Below, one piece after another: positions 1 through 10,400 of a DNA stretch of 64,000 bases. Source of the DNA: Algoriphagus sp. (GTDB lineage: Bacteria > Bacteroidota > Bacteroidia > Cytophagales > Cyclobacteriaceae); NCBI RefSeq assembly GCF_013373065.1, contig NZ_JABXIN010000024.1:1-64000 (forward strand), in the 5' to 3' direction. The translations under genes and the position numbers were made by a program. The notes under the pieces were generated by a model that made no database searches, was not told where the DNA came from, and worked only from the letters and a program-made list of their open reading frames with translations. How positions within the stretch are numbered: the stretch's first letter is position 1; each line of letters opens with the position of its first letter.

Positions 1-43
1 CCAAAACGTGGGAGTTTCGAAAAAGATTGAGGAGTTAAAAGTT

Positions 44-118
44 CGGGGTGTAGCGTAGCCCGGTTATCGCGCCACATTTGGGATGTGGAGGTCGCAAGTT
101 CGAATCTTGCCACCCCGA
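44..118 (+). tRNA. tRNA-Pro (TGG)
   Basis: A 75-nt cloverleaf is visible. The acceptor arm CGGGGTG pairs exactly with CACCCCG, the anticodon stem CCACA pairs with TGTGG around the loop TTTGGGA (anticodon TGG), and the T arm GCAAG-TTCGAAT-CTTGC is intact. CCA is not encoded. A hairpin terminator follows about 45 nt downstream. It reads proline CCA-type codons. Confidence 0.95.
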
Positions 119-161
119 CTTATTTTCTGACTCAAAGAATTTACTAAATCACTATCCTAAA

Positions 162-188
162 AAGCAGGTCTAAGAACCTGCTTTTTTT
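162..188. terminator. Bidirectional hairpin terminator
   Basis: AAGCAGGT pairs with ACCTGCTT across a 6-nt loop, followed by a T run on the + strand and an A run on the left. It lies between tRNA-Pro (+) and the LON-domain gene (-), so it probably stops both. Confidence 0.75.
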
Positions 189-190
189 GT

Positions 191-820
191 TTAAAAATCC
201 AAAGGATCTAAATTTTTAAAATGGCCATTTTGCTTGATAATCTCTTTGGCCCGCTCAATATTTTTTATGACTGGAATAACTCGCTTAAAGTGATTGATTA
301 GATAGTCCATTCGCTCTCCTTCTTCAGTTATTTGAAGTAATTCAAGTTCTTCCTCGAACTTCAAACCCACTTTATGTGCATAAGTGAAGGAATTCGTCAG
401 TTCGGGTTTGATTTCTTCGGAAAAATGCAAGAGGTAAAGCATCTCCTTCAAGTAAAACAAAAACTCATGGTTTTGGACCGCGGAAGCAACCGGGCTATTC
501 TCTAAATATTGCACATTCCCTCCGGCATAAAGTTTCCCTTCCATCGGATTGTCAAAACTCAGAATGCGAAAAACCCGCTTTCCCCGGGTTTTAATATCTA
601 ATCTGCCATCGGGATACCGCTTGTAGATTTTATCTAATACGACCTCTGTCCCGAGACCTGTCAGCTGATTCAAATAAGTACATATACCAAATGCTAATTT
701 TCCTTCCTCTACATCCGCTAAAAGTTGCCGATAGCGCGGTTCAAAAATATGGAGGTTGAGATTCTCACCTGGAAAAACAACCAGCTTCAAAGGAAATAAC
801 GGAAGGTAGGCAGTCGACAT
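191..820 (-). CDS. LON peptidase substrate-binding domain protein
   Basis: A 209-residue protein made only of the N-terminal (PUA-like) domain of Lon protease, without the AAA+ or peptidase parts. The start LPLFPLKLVVFPGENL followed by HIFEPRYRQLL is the family signature. Stand-alone proteins of this kind occur in most bacteria; their job is not settled and a role in protein quality control is only presumed. I chose the ATG at 820 because the longer frame, beginning at 892, would run back through the gap terminator and into the end of gap. The gene lies just downstream of gap on the same strand, but the hairpin between them suggests separate transcription. Confidence 0.85.
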   Translation of the reverse strand: MSTAYLPLFPLKLVVFPGENLNLHIFEPRYRQLLADVEEGKLAFGICTYLNQLTGLGTEVVLDKIYKRYPDGRLDIKTRGKRVFRILSFDNPMEGKLYAGGNVQYLENSPVASAVQNHEFLFYLKEMLYLLHFSEEIKPELTNSFTYAHKVGLKFEEELELLQITEEGERMDYLINHFKRVIPVIKNIERAKEIIKQNGHFKNLDPLDF

Positions 821-845
821 TTGACGGGAATCAAAGGAGTGATAT

Positions 846-873
846 AAAAAAAGCTCCGTTTCCGGAGCTTTTT
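846..873 (-). terminator. gap terminator
   Basis: An 11-bp stem, AAAAAGCTCCG with CGGAGCTTTTT, and a TTTC loop, ending in a T run on the minus strand directly after the gap stop codon. Confidence 0.85.
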
Positions 874-878
874 GAAAT

Positions 879-1895
<1,017 letters not shown>

Positions 1896-2138
1896 TTAAT
1901 GTATAGGTTTGATTCTAAAAACTTTTAAAGGTGTACCTATTCTGGTTAAAATCTTAGAATTTTGATAAAGTTATTATAATTTTTTGGCTAGCCCAAACGA
2001 AAACAACGCCTAGAAACTTCTGGCTTCCTGAAGCTGATTTTCAATCGATTTCGAAAAAACATTTTTCAATAAATTTTCAAAAATCGGACTTTTTGATCCC
2101 TGATTTACTATTTTAAAACTTTACCTAGTTTTCGATAT

Positions 2139-3011
2139 ATGTTCGTTCATGCCATTCAAGAAGTAGCGGGCTACACTCGCGCCATCCATTCCATTTCCAG
2201 AAATTTTGGAGGAAAAAGTATTCAGCGAGGTTCAGCTACTTTATTTTTTGTAAACGAAGAAGGTTGGGCTCTTACTTGCAGACATGTGGCCCAATGGATC
2301 ATGCAAGCGGATACTATCAATAAAAATTATAAGTCATTTTTGGAGCAAAGTCCGGGTTTAAGTGGGAAACAGCAAAATATCCTCGCCAAGTCTTTGAATA
2401 TTTCCCAAGATAAAGCCTGTGAAATGCGAATCACTTTTGTGGATTGTGTGGATGTGATTAAAAATATCCGATTTATTCTTCACCCTCAGTATGACTTAGC
2501 CTTGATGAAGTTCGAGGGTTTTCAGAAAAAACATTTTCAAGGAAAAGCAAAATTTTTGAAAGATGATCAAACTGCTCAACCCGGCGCATCGCTTTGTCGA
2601 TTAGGGTTCCCCTTTCCTGAATTTTCCAATTTTAGATTTAACCCTGAAATGAACCAACTTGAATGGACCAAAGAAGGGGCTGCACGATCCCCGAGGTTCC
2701 CTATTGATGGAATGTTAACGCGCTTTTTGGGGGATCAAAACGGAAAAATCTACGGAATTGAAATGAGCACCCCTGGCTTACGCGGCCAAAGCGGTGGCCC
2801 TCTCTTCGATGCGGAAGGACGAATTGTAGGGATGCAAAGCCGGACAAAGCACCTTCATCTGGGGTTTGATATCGAAGATAAAGAGATTGTTGTCCACGGA
2901 AAAAGCAAAAGGATCAATGATTATGCTTTTATCCATTTGGGAGAATGCATCCATGTAAAAGTTATTAAGGAATTCCTCAATCAACATCAAATCTCATTCG
3001 AAGAACAATAA
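2139..3011 (+). CDS. Trypsin-like (S1 family) serine protease, no signal peptide
   Basis: A 290-residue protein with the chymotrypsin-fold triad in the expected order: His49 in LTCRHVA, Asp119 in YDLALMKF and Ser218 in GQSGGPLF. The segment between His and Asp carries an insertion of about 50 residues, and no PDZ domain follows, which sets it apart from DegP/HtrA. The N-terminus (MFVHAIQEVAGYTRAIHSIS) has no signal peptide, so the protein is probably cytoplasmic, which is uncommon for trypsin-like enzymes. A terminator shared with icd follows the stop. The substrate is unknown; general housekeeping proteolysis and a conflict-related role are both possible. Confidence 0.85.
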   Translation: MFVHAIQEVAGYTRAIHSISRNFGGKSIQRGSATLFFVNEEGWALTCRHVAQWIMQADTINKNYKSFLEQSPGLSGKQQNILAKSLNISQDKACEMRITFVDCVDVIKNIRFILHPQYDLALMKFEGFQKKHFQGKAKFLKDDQTAQPGASLCRLGFPFPEFSNFRFNPEMNQLEWTKEGAARSPRFPIDGMLTRFLGDQNGKIYGIEMSTPGLRGQSGGPLFDAEGRIVGMQSRTKHLHLGFDIEDKEIVVHGKSKRINDYAFIHLGECIHVKVIKEFLNQHQISFEEQ

Positions 3012-3041
3012 AAAAACCGCATCCAAGGATGCGGTTTTTTT
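3011..3041. terminator. Bidirectional terminator, protease / icd
   Basis: AAAAAACCGCATCC pairs with GGATGCGGTTTTTT, with A and T runs on both sides, between two convergent genes. It starts on the last base of the protease stop codon. Confidence 0.9.
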
Positions 3042-3059
3042 ATTCTTTATTCAGAACAC

Positions 3060-5342
<2,283 letters not shown>

Positions 5343-5467
5343 CTATTTGATCTTATTGAAATGTGAGCCTTGGATGAAAAAAGGAAAACAGGATGATTTT
5401 TTAGCAGGGCTAAAATACAGAATTTATACCGGTTTCAAATGCTAGGATTAAAAATCAAGGCAATCTT

Positions 5468-6271
5468 CTAGCGCAATAACTGAAATGGATCGCTATCCTG
5501 CCAGGCAGGAAACTTTTTCCGGTATTGCTTCAAGATATCAAAATCCAACGTGATAGTCTGAACTGCTTCTCTTTCACCCAAATGAGTAATAGAATCGCCT
5601 TTAAAATCATAGGCTGCAGAATGTCCCACATATGCTATTTCATTGCCGTCAACCCCTACCCGATTTAACCCGATTGAATAAGCCAAATTCTCGATGGCTC
5701 GAGCAGGAAGCAAAGCATCCCAGGCAGAGGTCCGTGCACCTGGCCAGGAAGCCACGTAGAAAATCACATCGTAAGCTAATTCCCCTTTTTCATCTGCCCG
5801 ATTTCTGGACCATACTGGAAATCGTAAATCATAACAGATTTGGGGACAAATCTTCCAGCCCTTTAATTCAAAAATGGGAAATTGATCTCCAGCCGTGAAG
5901 TGAAGTTGCTCATCTGCCATTCGAAATAAATGGCGCTTATCATAAAAAGCAATGCTACCTGATGGGCTGGCCCATATTAATCGGTTGAAAAAATTGCCAC
6001 TATCCTGAATAATAGCGCTCCCTGCGATCACGGCCTGCTTTTGCCGAGCCATTTGTTGCATCCACTTGGTAATATGAAGATTCATTGGTTCACCAACTTC
6101 CTTCACATCCATTGTGAACCCAGTCGGAAACATTTCAGGAAGCAGGATCAAATCTACCTGTTCCTGAATTCCCCAGATTTTTTCTTCCAGCATGGCCAAG
6201 TTGGCCACCTTATCTTTCCAATAAAGGTCTGTTTGAATTAAGGCTATATGAAGTGGAGAGGCCTGGCTCAT
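5468..6271 (-). CDS. Nitrilase superfamily omega-amidase
   Basis: A 267-residue carbon-nitrogen hydrolase. The Glu-Lys-Cys triad is present: Glu46 in LLPEMFPTGF, Lys112 in YDKRHLF and Cys146 in PQICYDLRFPVWSRN. The sequence matches the YafV/Nit2 omega-amidase branch, which hydrolyses 2-oxoglutaramate and 2-oxosuccinamate, the waste keto-acid amides of glutamine and asparagine transamination. It is the last gene of a four-gene operon and overlaps def by 4 nt. Cytoplasmic. The exact substrate is inferred from the subfamily. Confidence 0.9.
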   Translation of the reverse strand: MSQASPLHIALIQTDLYWKDKVANLAMLEEKIWGIQEQVDLILLPEMFPTGFTMDVKEVGEPMNLHITKWMQQMARQKQAVIAGSAIIQDSGNFFNRLIWASPSGSIAFYDKRHLFRMADEQLHFTAGDQFPIFELKGWKICPQICYDLRFPVWSRNRADEKGELAYDVIFYVASWPGARTSAWDALLPARAIENLAYSIGLNRVGVDGNEIAYVGHSAAYDFKGDSITHLGEREAVQTITLDFDILKQYRKKFPAWQDSDPFQLLR

Positions 6272-6822
6272 TTGAGCGGATAGATCATTCGATAATCTGT
6301 AGGCACTTTCCCTTTACTAATGTCGATCAATTTGGATTTGATCAAGCGTTTTTTCAATCCATTCAGGTAATCAATGAACAAGATTCCCTCCAAGTGATCA
6401 TATTCATGTTGTATTACTCTCGCCGTCATACCTGAAAACTCCTCCTCTTTCAAGTTCCAGTTCTCATCGTAATATTCGATGGTTAATTTTTCGGGGCGAA
6501 TAACTTCAGCCCGAACATCAGGAATACTCAAACAACCTTCCTCAAAACCAAAATCATCCCCATATTCATCAAGAATAATGGGATTGATAAATGCTTTTCG
6601 AATCCCTTTCTCAGAATCTTCCTCATCAAGCATTAAGCTGCTGTCAATCACAAATAGCCGAATCCCTTGATTGATTTGCGGAGCAGCGAGTCCTACGCCA
6701 TTGGCTCGATCCATAGTTGCAAACATAGAATCGATTAATTCCTGGATTTCCTGTCCTTCAGGAATATCCAAGGCTTCTTTTTTCAAAATCGGATTGCCGT
6801 AGGCTACGATTGGATAAATCAT
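6268..6822 (-). CDS. def: Peptide deformylase
   Basis: A 184-residue metalloenzyme that removes the formyl group from the first methionine of new proteins. All three family motifs are present: GVGLAAPQI at 42-50, EGCLS at 95-99 with metal ligand Cys97, and HEYDH at 139-143 with His139, Glu140 and His143. It overlaps ruvX and the omega-amidase gene by 4 nt each, so translation is probably coupled. Confidence 0.97.
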   Translation of the reverse strand: MIYPIVAYGNPILKKEALDIPEGQEIQELIDSMFATMDRANGVGLAAPQINQGIRLFVIDSSLMLDEEDSEKGIRKAFINPIILDEYGDDFGFEEGCLSIPDVRAEVIRPEKLTIEYYDENWNLKEEEFSGMTARVIQHEYDHLEGILFIDYLNGLKKRLIKSKLIDISKGKVPTDYRMIYPLK

Positions 6823-7232
6823 CGTTGTGCTAGAAAGGATTGTAAAATTATGGTAGCGCTAATTTTATCGAGATTTCCCGACTTTTCACGCCTGTCTTTT
6901 TTTTTGCTTCCCATGCTAATCATTGATTGCATGGCTATTTTTGAGGTAAATCGTTCATCGATCAAATGAAGCTTTTTGGAGGGATATAATTCCTCCAATT
7001 TTTCTTTAAAGTGATTTACGGCCTGTGTCATATCCGTCGCTCCTCCTTGAAGATTTTTTGGCAAGCCTAGTACAATATCCTCCACAGGCTCTTGTTCGAA
7101 ATACTTTTTCAAAAAGTCCAACAATTGTTCTGTCGGGATAGTTTCCAAGGGATTCGCCACAATTTGCATGGGGTCTGTGACTGCAAGCCCAGTGCGCTTG
7201 GTTCCCAAATCAATCGCCAAAATTCTAGCCAT
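6819..7232 (-). CDS. ruvX: Holliday junction resolvase-like RuvX (YqgF)
   Basis: A 137-residue RNase H-fold protein. It starts ARILAIDLGTKRTGLAVTD, the first acidic strand of the family, continues with LGLPKNLQGG and ends with HLIDERFTS and KDRREKSGNLDKISATIILQ, which carries the last Asp-type position. Family members act in pre-16S rRNA 5' processing and may resolve Holliday junctions. The start codon shares one base with the stop of the upstream hemerythrin gene (TAATG junction) and its end overlaps def by 4 nt. Confidence 0.95.
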   Translation of the reverse strand: MARILAIDLGTKRTGLAVTDPMQIVANPLETIPTEQLLDFLKKYFEQEPVEDIVLGLPKNLQGGATDMTQAVNHFKEKLEELYPSKKLHLIDERFTSKIAMQSMISMGSKKKDRREKSGNLDKISATIILQSFLAQR

Positions 7233-7990
7233 TAATTTGTTCGGATTTTTTGGTGGATCATTCGAAGAACTTCTTTTTCAAGTTCCACCGCTTTTGGGAA
7301 AAGCAATTCATCCTCGATTTGGGCATGAATAGTCAACTCGCGTTCGAAATTTTGCAATTCGTGAAAAAGCACCTTCATGGTTAGCGGTGCGGAATCAGAG
7401 AGGGAATAATTATCAGTCAATCTTCGGATCCCTTCCATCTCATCGTCATGGATTTCATGTTCTTCCGCCAAAATCCTAACTGGATCTTTTTCAAGAATTG
7501 TCAAGGCATCATGAAGCGCAAAATTGCCTTCTTCTATATCCTGTAATAATTCAATTCGCTTAAAAAGCCTGCTTTCCTCTTCATGAATATGATGGATAAA
7601 ATCCTCCACAAAGAGCGGAAACATCATTTTCAAATCAGCCATTAAGGATTCATACCCTTTTTCTGCCTGAATACCTGAAATCAAATTGGATAGGAAAGGC
7701 AGCTCCTGCCGCACAAAATAATAATGCTTCTTTTTCAGATAAGCGACCAAAACCTCAATGGGATTCAAAAATAAATCTTCAGGCGTAGGCTCCTTTCGGA
7801 CCGCCCATGATTCCAACTCTGCAATCAATTGATTGGGTTTAACCCGATGCTTCTTGCAAACCTGCTCCAGTGAATCGGTTGGATATTGGTAAAAGCTGAT
7901 TCCAAAGTAATGCAGGACCGAAGCAAAAACGTAATTATCTGACACTAAGTCAGCAACCGAGGTTTTATTGAAATTTTGAGGAACCTGCAT
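7232..7990 (-). CDS. Hemerythrin-domain protein, RIC/ScdA-like
   Basis: A 252-residue protein with the layout of the Fe-S repair di-iron proteins (RIC, YtfE, ScdA): an N-terminal ScdA_N-like segment, then a four-helix hemerythrin domain. Likely iron ligands are His89 in KKHYYFVRQELPFL, His133/His136 in HHIHEEESRLF, His178 in EEHEIHDDEM and His222 with Glu226 in IHAQIEDELLFP. The N-terminal region aligns with the place where RIC proteins carry a vicinal CC pair, but here it reads FYQY (33-36); only Cys45 remains. It may therefore handle iron, oxygen or NO differently. First gene of the operon with ruvX, def and the omega-amidase. Confidence 0.8.
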   Translation of the reverse strand: MQVPQNFNKTSVADLVSDNYVFASVLHYFGISFYQYPTDSLEQVCKKHRVKPNQLIAELESWAVRKEPTPEDLFLNPIEVLVAYLKKKHYYFVRQELPFLSNLISGIQAEKGYESLMADLKMMFPLFVEDFIHHIHEEESRLFKRIELLQDIEEGNFALHDALTILEKDPVRILAEEHEIHDDEMEGIRRLTDNYSLSDSAPLTMKVLFHELQNFERELTIHAQIEDELLFPKAVELEKEVLRMIHQKIRTN

Positions 7991-8087
7991 TTTGCAAAAA
8001 TAATTATTTTTAACAGAATTCAGGAGACAAAAACAGACCTTTATCCGTTACATTCGTATAAGTTCAATTGGGACTTATCTGAAATCA

Positions 8088-8119
8088 TTGGGAAAACTTA
8101 GGGTTTTCAGTTAAGTTTC
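8088..8119 (+). promoter_or_regulatory. Possible ctpA promoter
   Basis: TTG at 8088-8090, a 21-nt spacer, then TAAGTTTC at 8112-8119, a 7-of-8 match to the Bacteroidota -7 element TAnnTTTG. The start codon is 34 nt downstream. Confidence 0.3.
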
Positions 8120-8153
8120 TTATTCGACAGCAATTTCAAAAACCAACCTTAAC

Positions 8154-9806
8154 GTGAGTAATACAAAAAATTCCAAAGCTCAAATCCGCTTACCTATTTT
8201 TTTGGCACTTGCTATATCTGCAGGGATCTGGATAGGGGCTACATTTGCAGAGCCTGAAAAAAACCAAAATGATCTCCGAGCGGCTTTATACAAAATCCAG
8301 GAGATCATGACATATATCGATCGGGATTATGTTGATAGCGTCAATTCTACCGATCTGGTTGAATACGGAATCACCAAAATGCTAGAAAACCTAGACCCGC
8401 ATTCCAGTTATATTCCGGCACGAGATGCAAGCCTAGCACAATCCCAACTTGACGGTGAATTTGATGGAATTGGTGTTGAATTCGGAATTATTCGAGATAC
8501 TATCTATGTGGTAGCTCCTTTAACAGGAGGACCATCGGAAGCCTTGGGTATTCAATCTGGTGACCAAATCATCAACGTGGATGGAGAAACTGTTGCCGGG
8601 ATTGGCATTACCAACCGGGATGTTTTTGATTTACTCCGAGGACCAAAAGGTTCAAAGGTGATCGTGGATATCAAACGTAAAAACCAGCCTGAATTGATTA
8701 CCTATGAAATCACTCGAGATAAAATCCCTCAATACAGTATCAATGCCTCTTACATGATCAATGAGGAAATCGGGTATGTTAAAATCACTCGGTTTGCAGC
8801 TACCACCTACAATGAATTCCAAGAAGCGGTAGCGGAACTCAAGGATAAGGGAATGAAAAAATTGGTAATTGACCTCCAAGGTAACCCTGGTGGATACATG
8901 GGAGCTGCAATTAATATTGCTGATGAAATCCTGGGAGATCGAGCGCTGATCGTTTCCCAAGAAGGAAAAGTCCAGCAATACAGTCAAAAAGCGTACGCAT
9001 TTAGACCGGGCTTATTTGAATCCGGTTCGGTAGTAGTTCTTGTCAATGAAGGATCAGCTTCTGCCTCGGAGATTTTAGCCGGCGCTATTCAGGATAATGA
9101 CCGAGGATTGATCGTAGGAAGAAGAACATTCGGAAAAGGATTGGTGCAAATGCCAATCGACCTTTCTGATGGAGCAGAGCTTCGACTGACCATTGCCCGC
9201 TATTATACACCGTCCGGCAGATCCATTCAGAAGCCTTACGACTCAAATTATGAAGCCTATGAACGAGATTGGGTAGAGCGATACGAGCACGGAGAATTTT
9301 TCTCTGCGGACAGCATTAAGTTCAATGACAGTCTGAAATATGAAACCAAAAAAGGTCGTATTGTATATGGCGGTGGCGGGATCATGCCAGATTACTTTGT
9401 GCCATTGGACACTACCTACAGTTCCGTTTATGTAACCCGATTATTTAATTCAGATTCCTCACGAGAATTTATTCTTGATTTCACGAATAAAAACAAGGAT
9501 CAATTTTCCGATATGAGCTTAGAGGAATACTATCAGTCTTATGAAGTCACGGATAGTATGCTCAGAGATTTGGTTGCAATTGGAGAAAAAAATAAGGTCA
9601 AATTTGATGAAGAGGATTTTAACCGATCCAAGGATTATTTAAAGATATTGGTTAAGGCTCATCTTGGTAGACAACTGTATGATGATGATGCTTTCTACAT
9701 GGTCATTAATGACATCAATGAAATCTATCAGCAAGCCATCAAACTCTTTGACGAAGCAGATCGAATTGCAATGGCTTCTGATCTTAGCCAAATGGGTGAG
9801 GAATAG
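8154..9806 (+). CDS. C-terminal processing peptidase (S41, CtpA family)
   Basis: A 550-residue exported protease. An N-terminal membrane anchor (about residues 12-31) is followed by a PDZ domain (about 95-180, with GIGVEFG and SGDQIINVDGE) and the S41 catalytic domain. The serine-lysine dyad is Ser303 in GSASASEI and Lys328 in TFGKGLVQ, exactly 25 residues apart as in this family. A C-terminal extension of about 150 residues is usual in Bacteroidota. The start is GTG; no ATG lies before the anchor. It probably trims or degrades periplasmic proteins. Transcribed alone and followed by a terminator. Confidence 0.92.
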   Translation: MSNTKNSKAQIRLPIFLALAISAGIWIGATFAEPEKNQNDLRAALYKIQEIMTYIDRDYVDSVNSTDLVEYGITKMLENLDPHSSYIPARDASLAQSQLDGEFDGIGVEFGIIRDTIYVVAPLTGGPSEALGIQSGDQIINVDGETVAGIGITNRDVFDLLRGPKGSKVIVDIKRKNQPELITYEITRDKIPQYSINASYMINEEIGYVKITRFAATTYNEFQEAVAELKDKGMKKLVIDLQGNPGGYMGAAINIADEILGDRALIVSQEGKVQQYSQKAYAFRPGLFESGSVVVLVNEGSASASEILAGAIQDNDRGLIVGRRTFGKGLVQMPIDLSDGAELRLTIARYYTPSGRSIQKPYDSNYEAYERDWVERYEHGEFFSADSIKFNDSLKYETKKGRIVYGGGGIMPDYFVPLDTTYSSVYVTRLFNSDSSREFILDFTNKNKDQFSDMSLEEYYQSYEVTDSMLRDLVAIGEKNKVKFDEEDFNRSKDYLKILVKAHLGRQLYDDDAFYMVINDINEIYQQAIKLFDEADRIAMASDLSQMGEE

Positions 9807-9828
9807 CTTAGAATTCGCAACTAATCAA

Positions 9829-9860
9829 AAGCCGACTTAAGAAAGGGTCGGCTTTTTTTG
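9829..9860 (+). terminator. Terminator after the S41 peptidase
   Basis: AAAGCCGAC pairs with GTCGGCTTT over a 10-nt loop, followed by seven T. Confidence 0.85.
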
Positions 9861-9927
9861 TTTTGATTGGTTACACATTTTTAGAAAAAAGGCGTACCTT
9901 CTTCATCAACTACTCAGCAAATATCAT

Positions 9928-10362
9928 ATGAAATATTTCCTTCTATTAGTCCCCTTCCTTATGGCTACACATTTTCTGACTGCACAAATTAAGGTTAACC
10001 ATATTGCTGTGCATGTTTCCGATTTAGGAGAAAGTAAGGAGTTCTATTCCTCCATTTTAAAGCTTCAGGAAATTGATGAACCCTTTAAAGATGGACTCCA
10101 CGCTTGGTATGATATAGGAAGTGGAGCCGCTTTACATCTCATTGAAGCAGAGCAAGTCCCACGTGAAATTTCTAAGACGAATCATCTCTGCTTTAGTATG
10201 TCAGATATGGATGGGTTTATCGCCAGACTACGGGCTGCGGAGTACCCATTCGAAGACTGGCCAGGCGAAAAAGGAAAAATCACTACGCGCCCCGATGGCG
10301 TAAGGCAGATTTACATTCAAGATCCTGATGGCTACTGGCTGGAAATCAACGATGATTTCTAA
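9928..10362 (+). CDS. Exported VOC/glyoxalase-fold protein
   Basis: A 144-residue protein with a signal peptide (MKYFLLLVPFLMATHFLTAQ) and then a single vicinal-oxygen-chelate domain. The four metal-ligand positions of glyoxalase I appear to be present: His25 in VNHIAVHVSD, Glu73 in LHLIEAE, His86 in TNHLCFS and Glu139 in YWLEIND. Most VOC enzymes are cytoplasmic, so the signal peptide is unusual. Substrate unknown: lactoylglutathione lyase activity is unlikely in the periplasm. Ends at a terminator shared with the M1 peptidase. Confidence 0.85.
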   Translation: MKYFLLLVPFLMATHFLTAQIKVNHIAVHVSDLGESKEFYSSILKLQEIDEPFKDGLHAWYDIGSGAALHLIEAEQVPREISKTNHLCFSMSDMDGFIARLRAAEYPFEDWPGEKGKITTRPDGVRQIYIQDPDGYWLEINDDF

Positions 10363-10398
10363 AAAAAAGCCCGATCAATAAAATGATCGGGCTTTTTA
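10363..10398. terminator. Bidirectional terminator, VOC / M1 peptidase
   Basis: AGCCCGATCA pairs with TGATCGGGCT, flanked by eight A and five T, between two convergent genes. Confidence 0.88.
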
Positions 10399-10400
10399 AC

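Noticed and set aside
5399..5415. TTTTAG-CAGGG-CTAAAA hairpin after the omega-amidase gene
   Set aside because: A 6-bp AT-rich stem without a clear T run; too weak for a terminator call.
7995..8002. A TAnnTTTG match (TATTTTTG) just before the hemerythrin gene on the minus strand
   Set aside because: Only 5 nt from the ATG; it would give a leaderless transcript and the nearest TTTG is 25 nt away. Possible but too weak to list.
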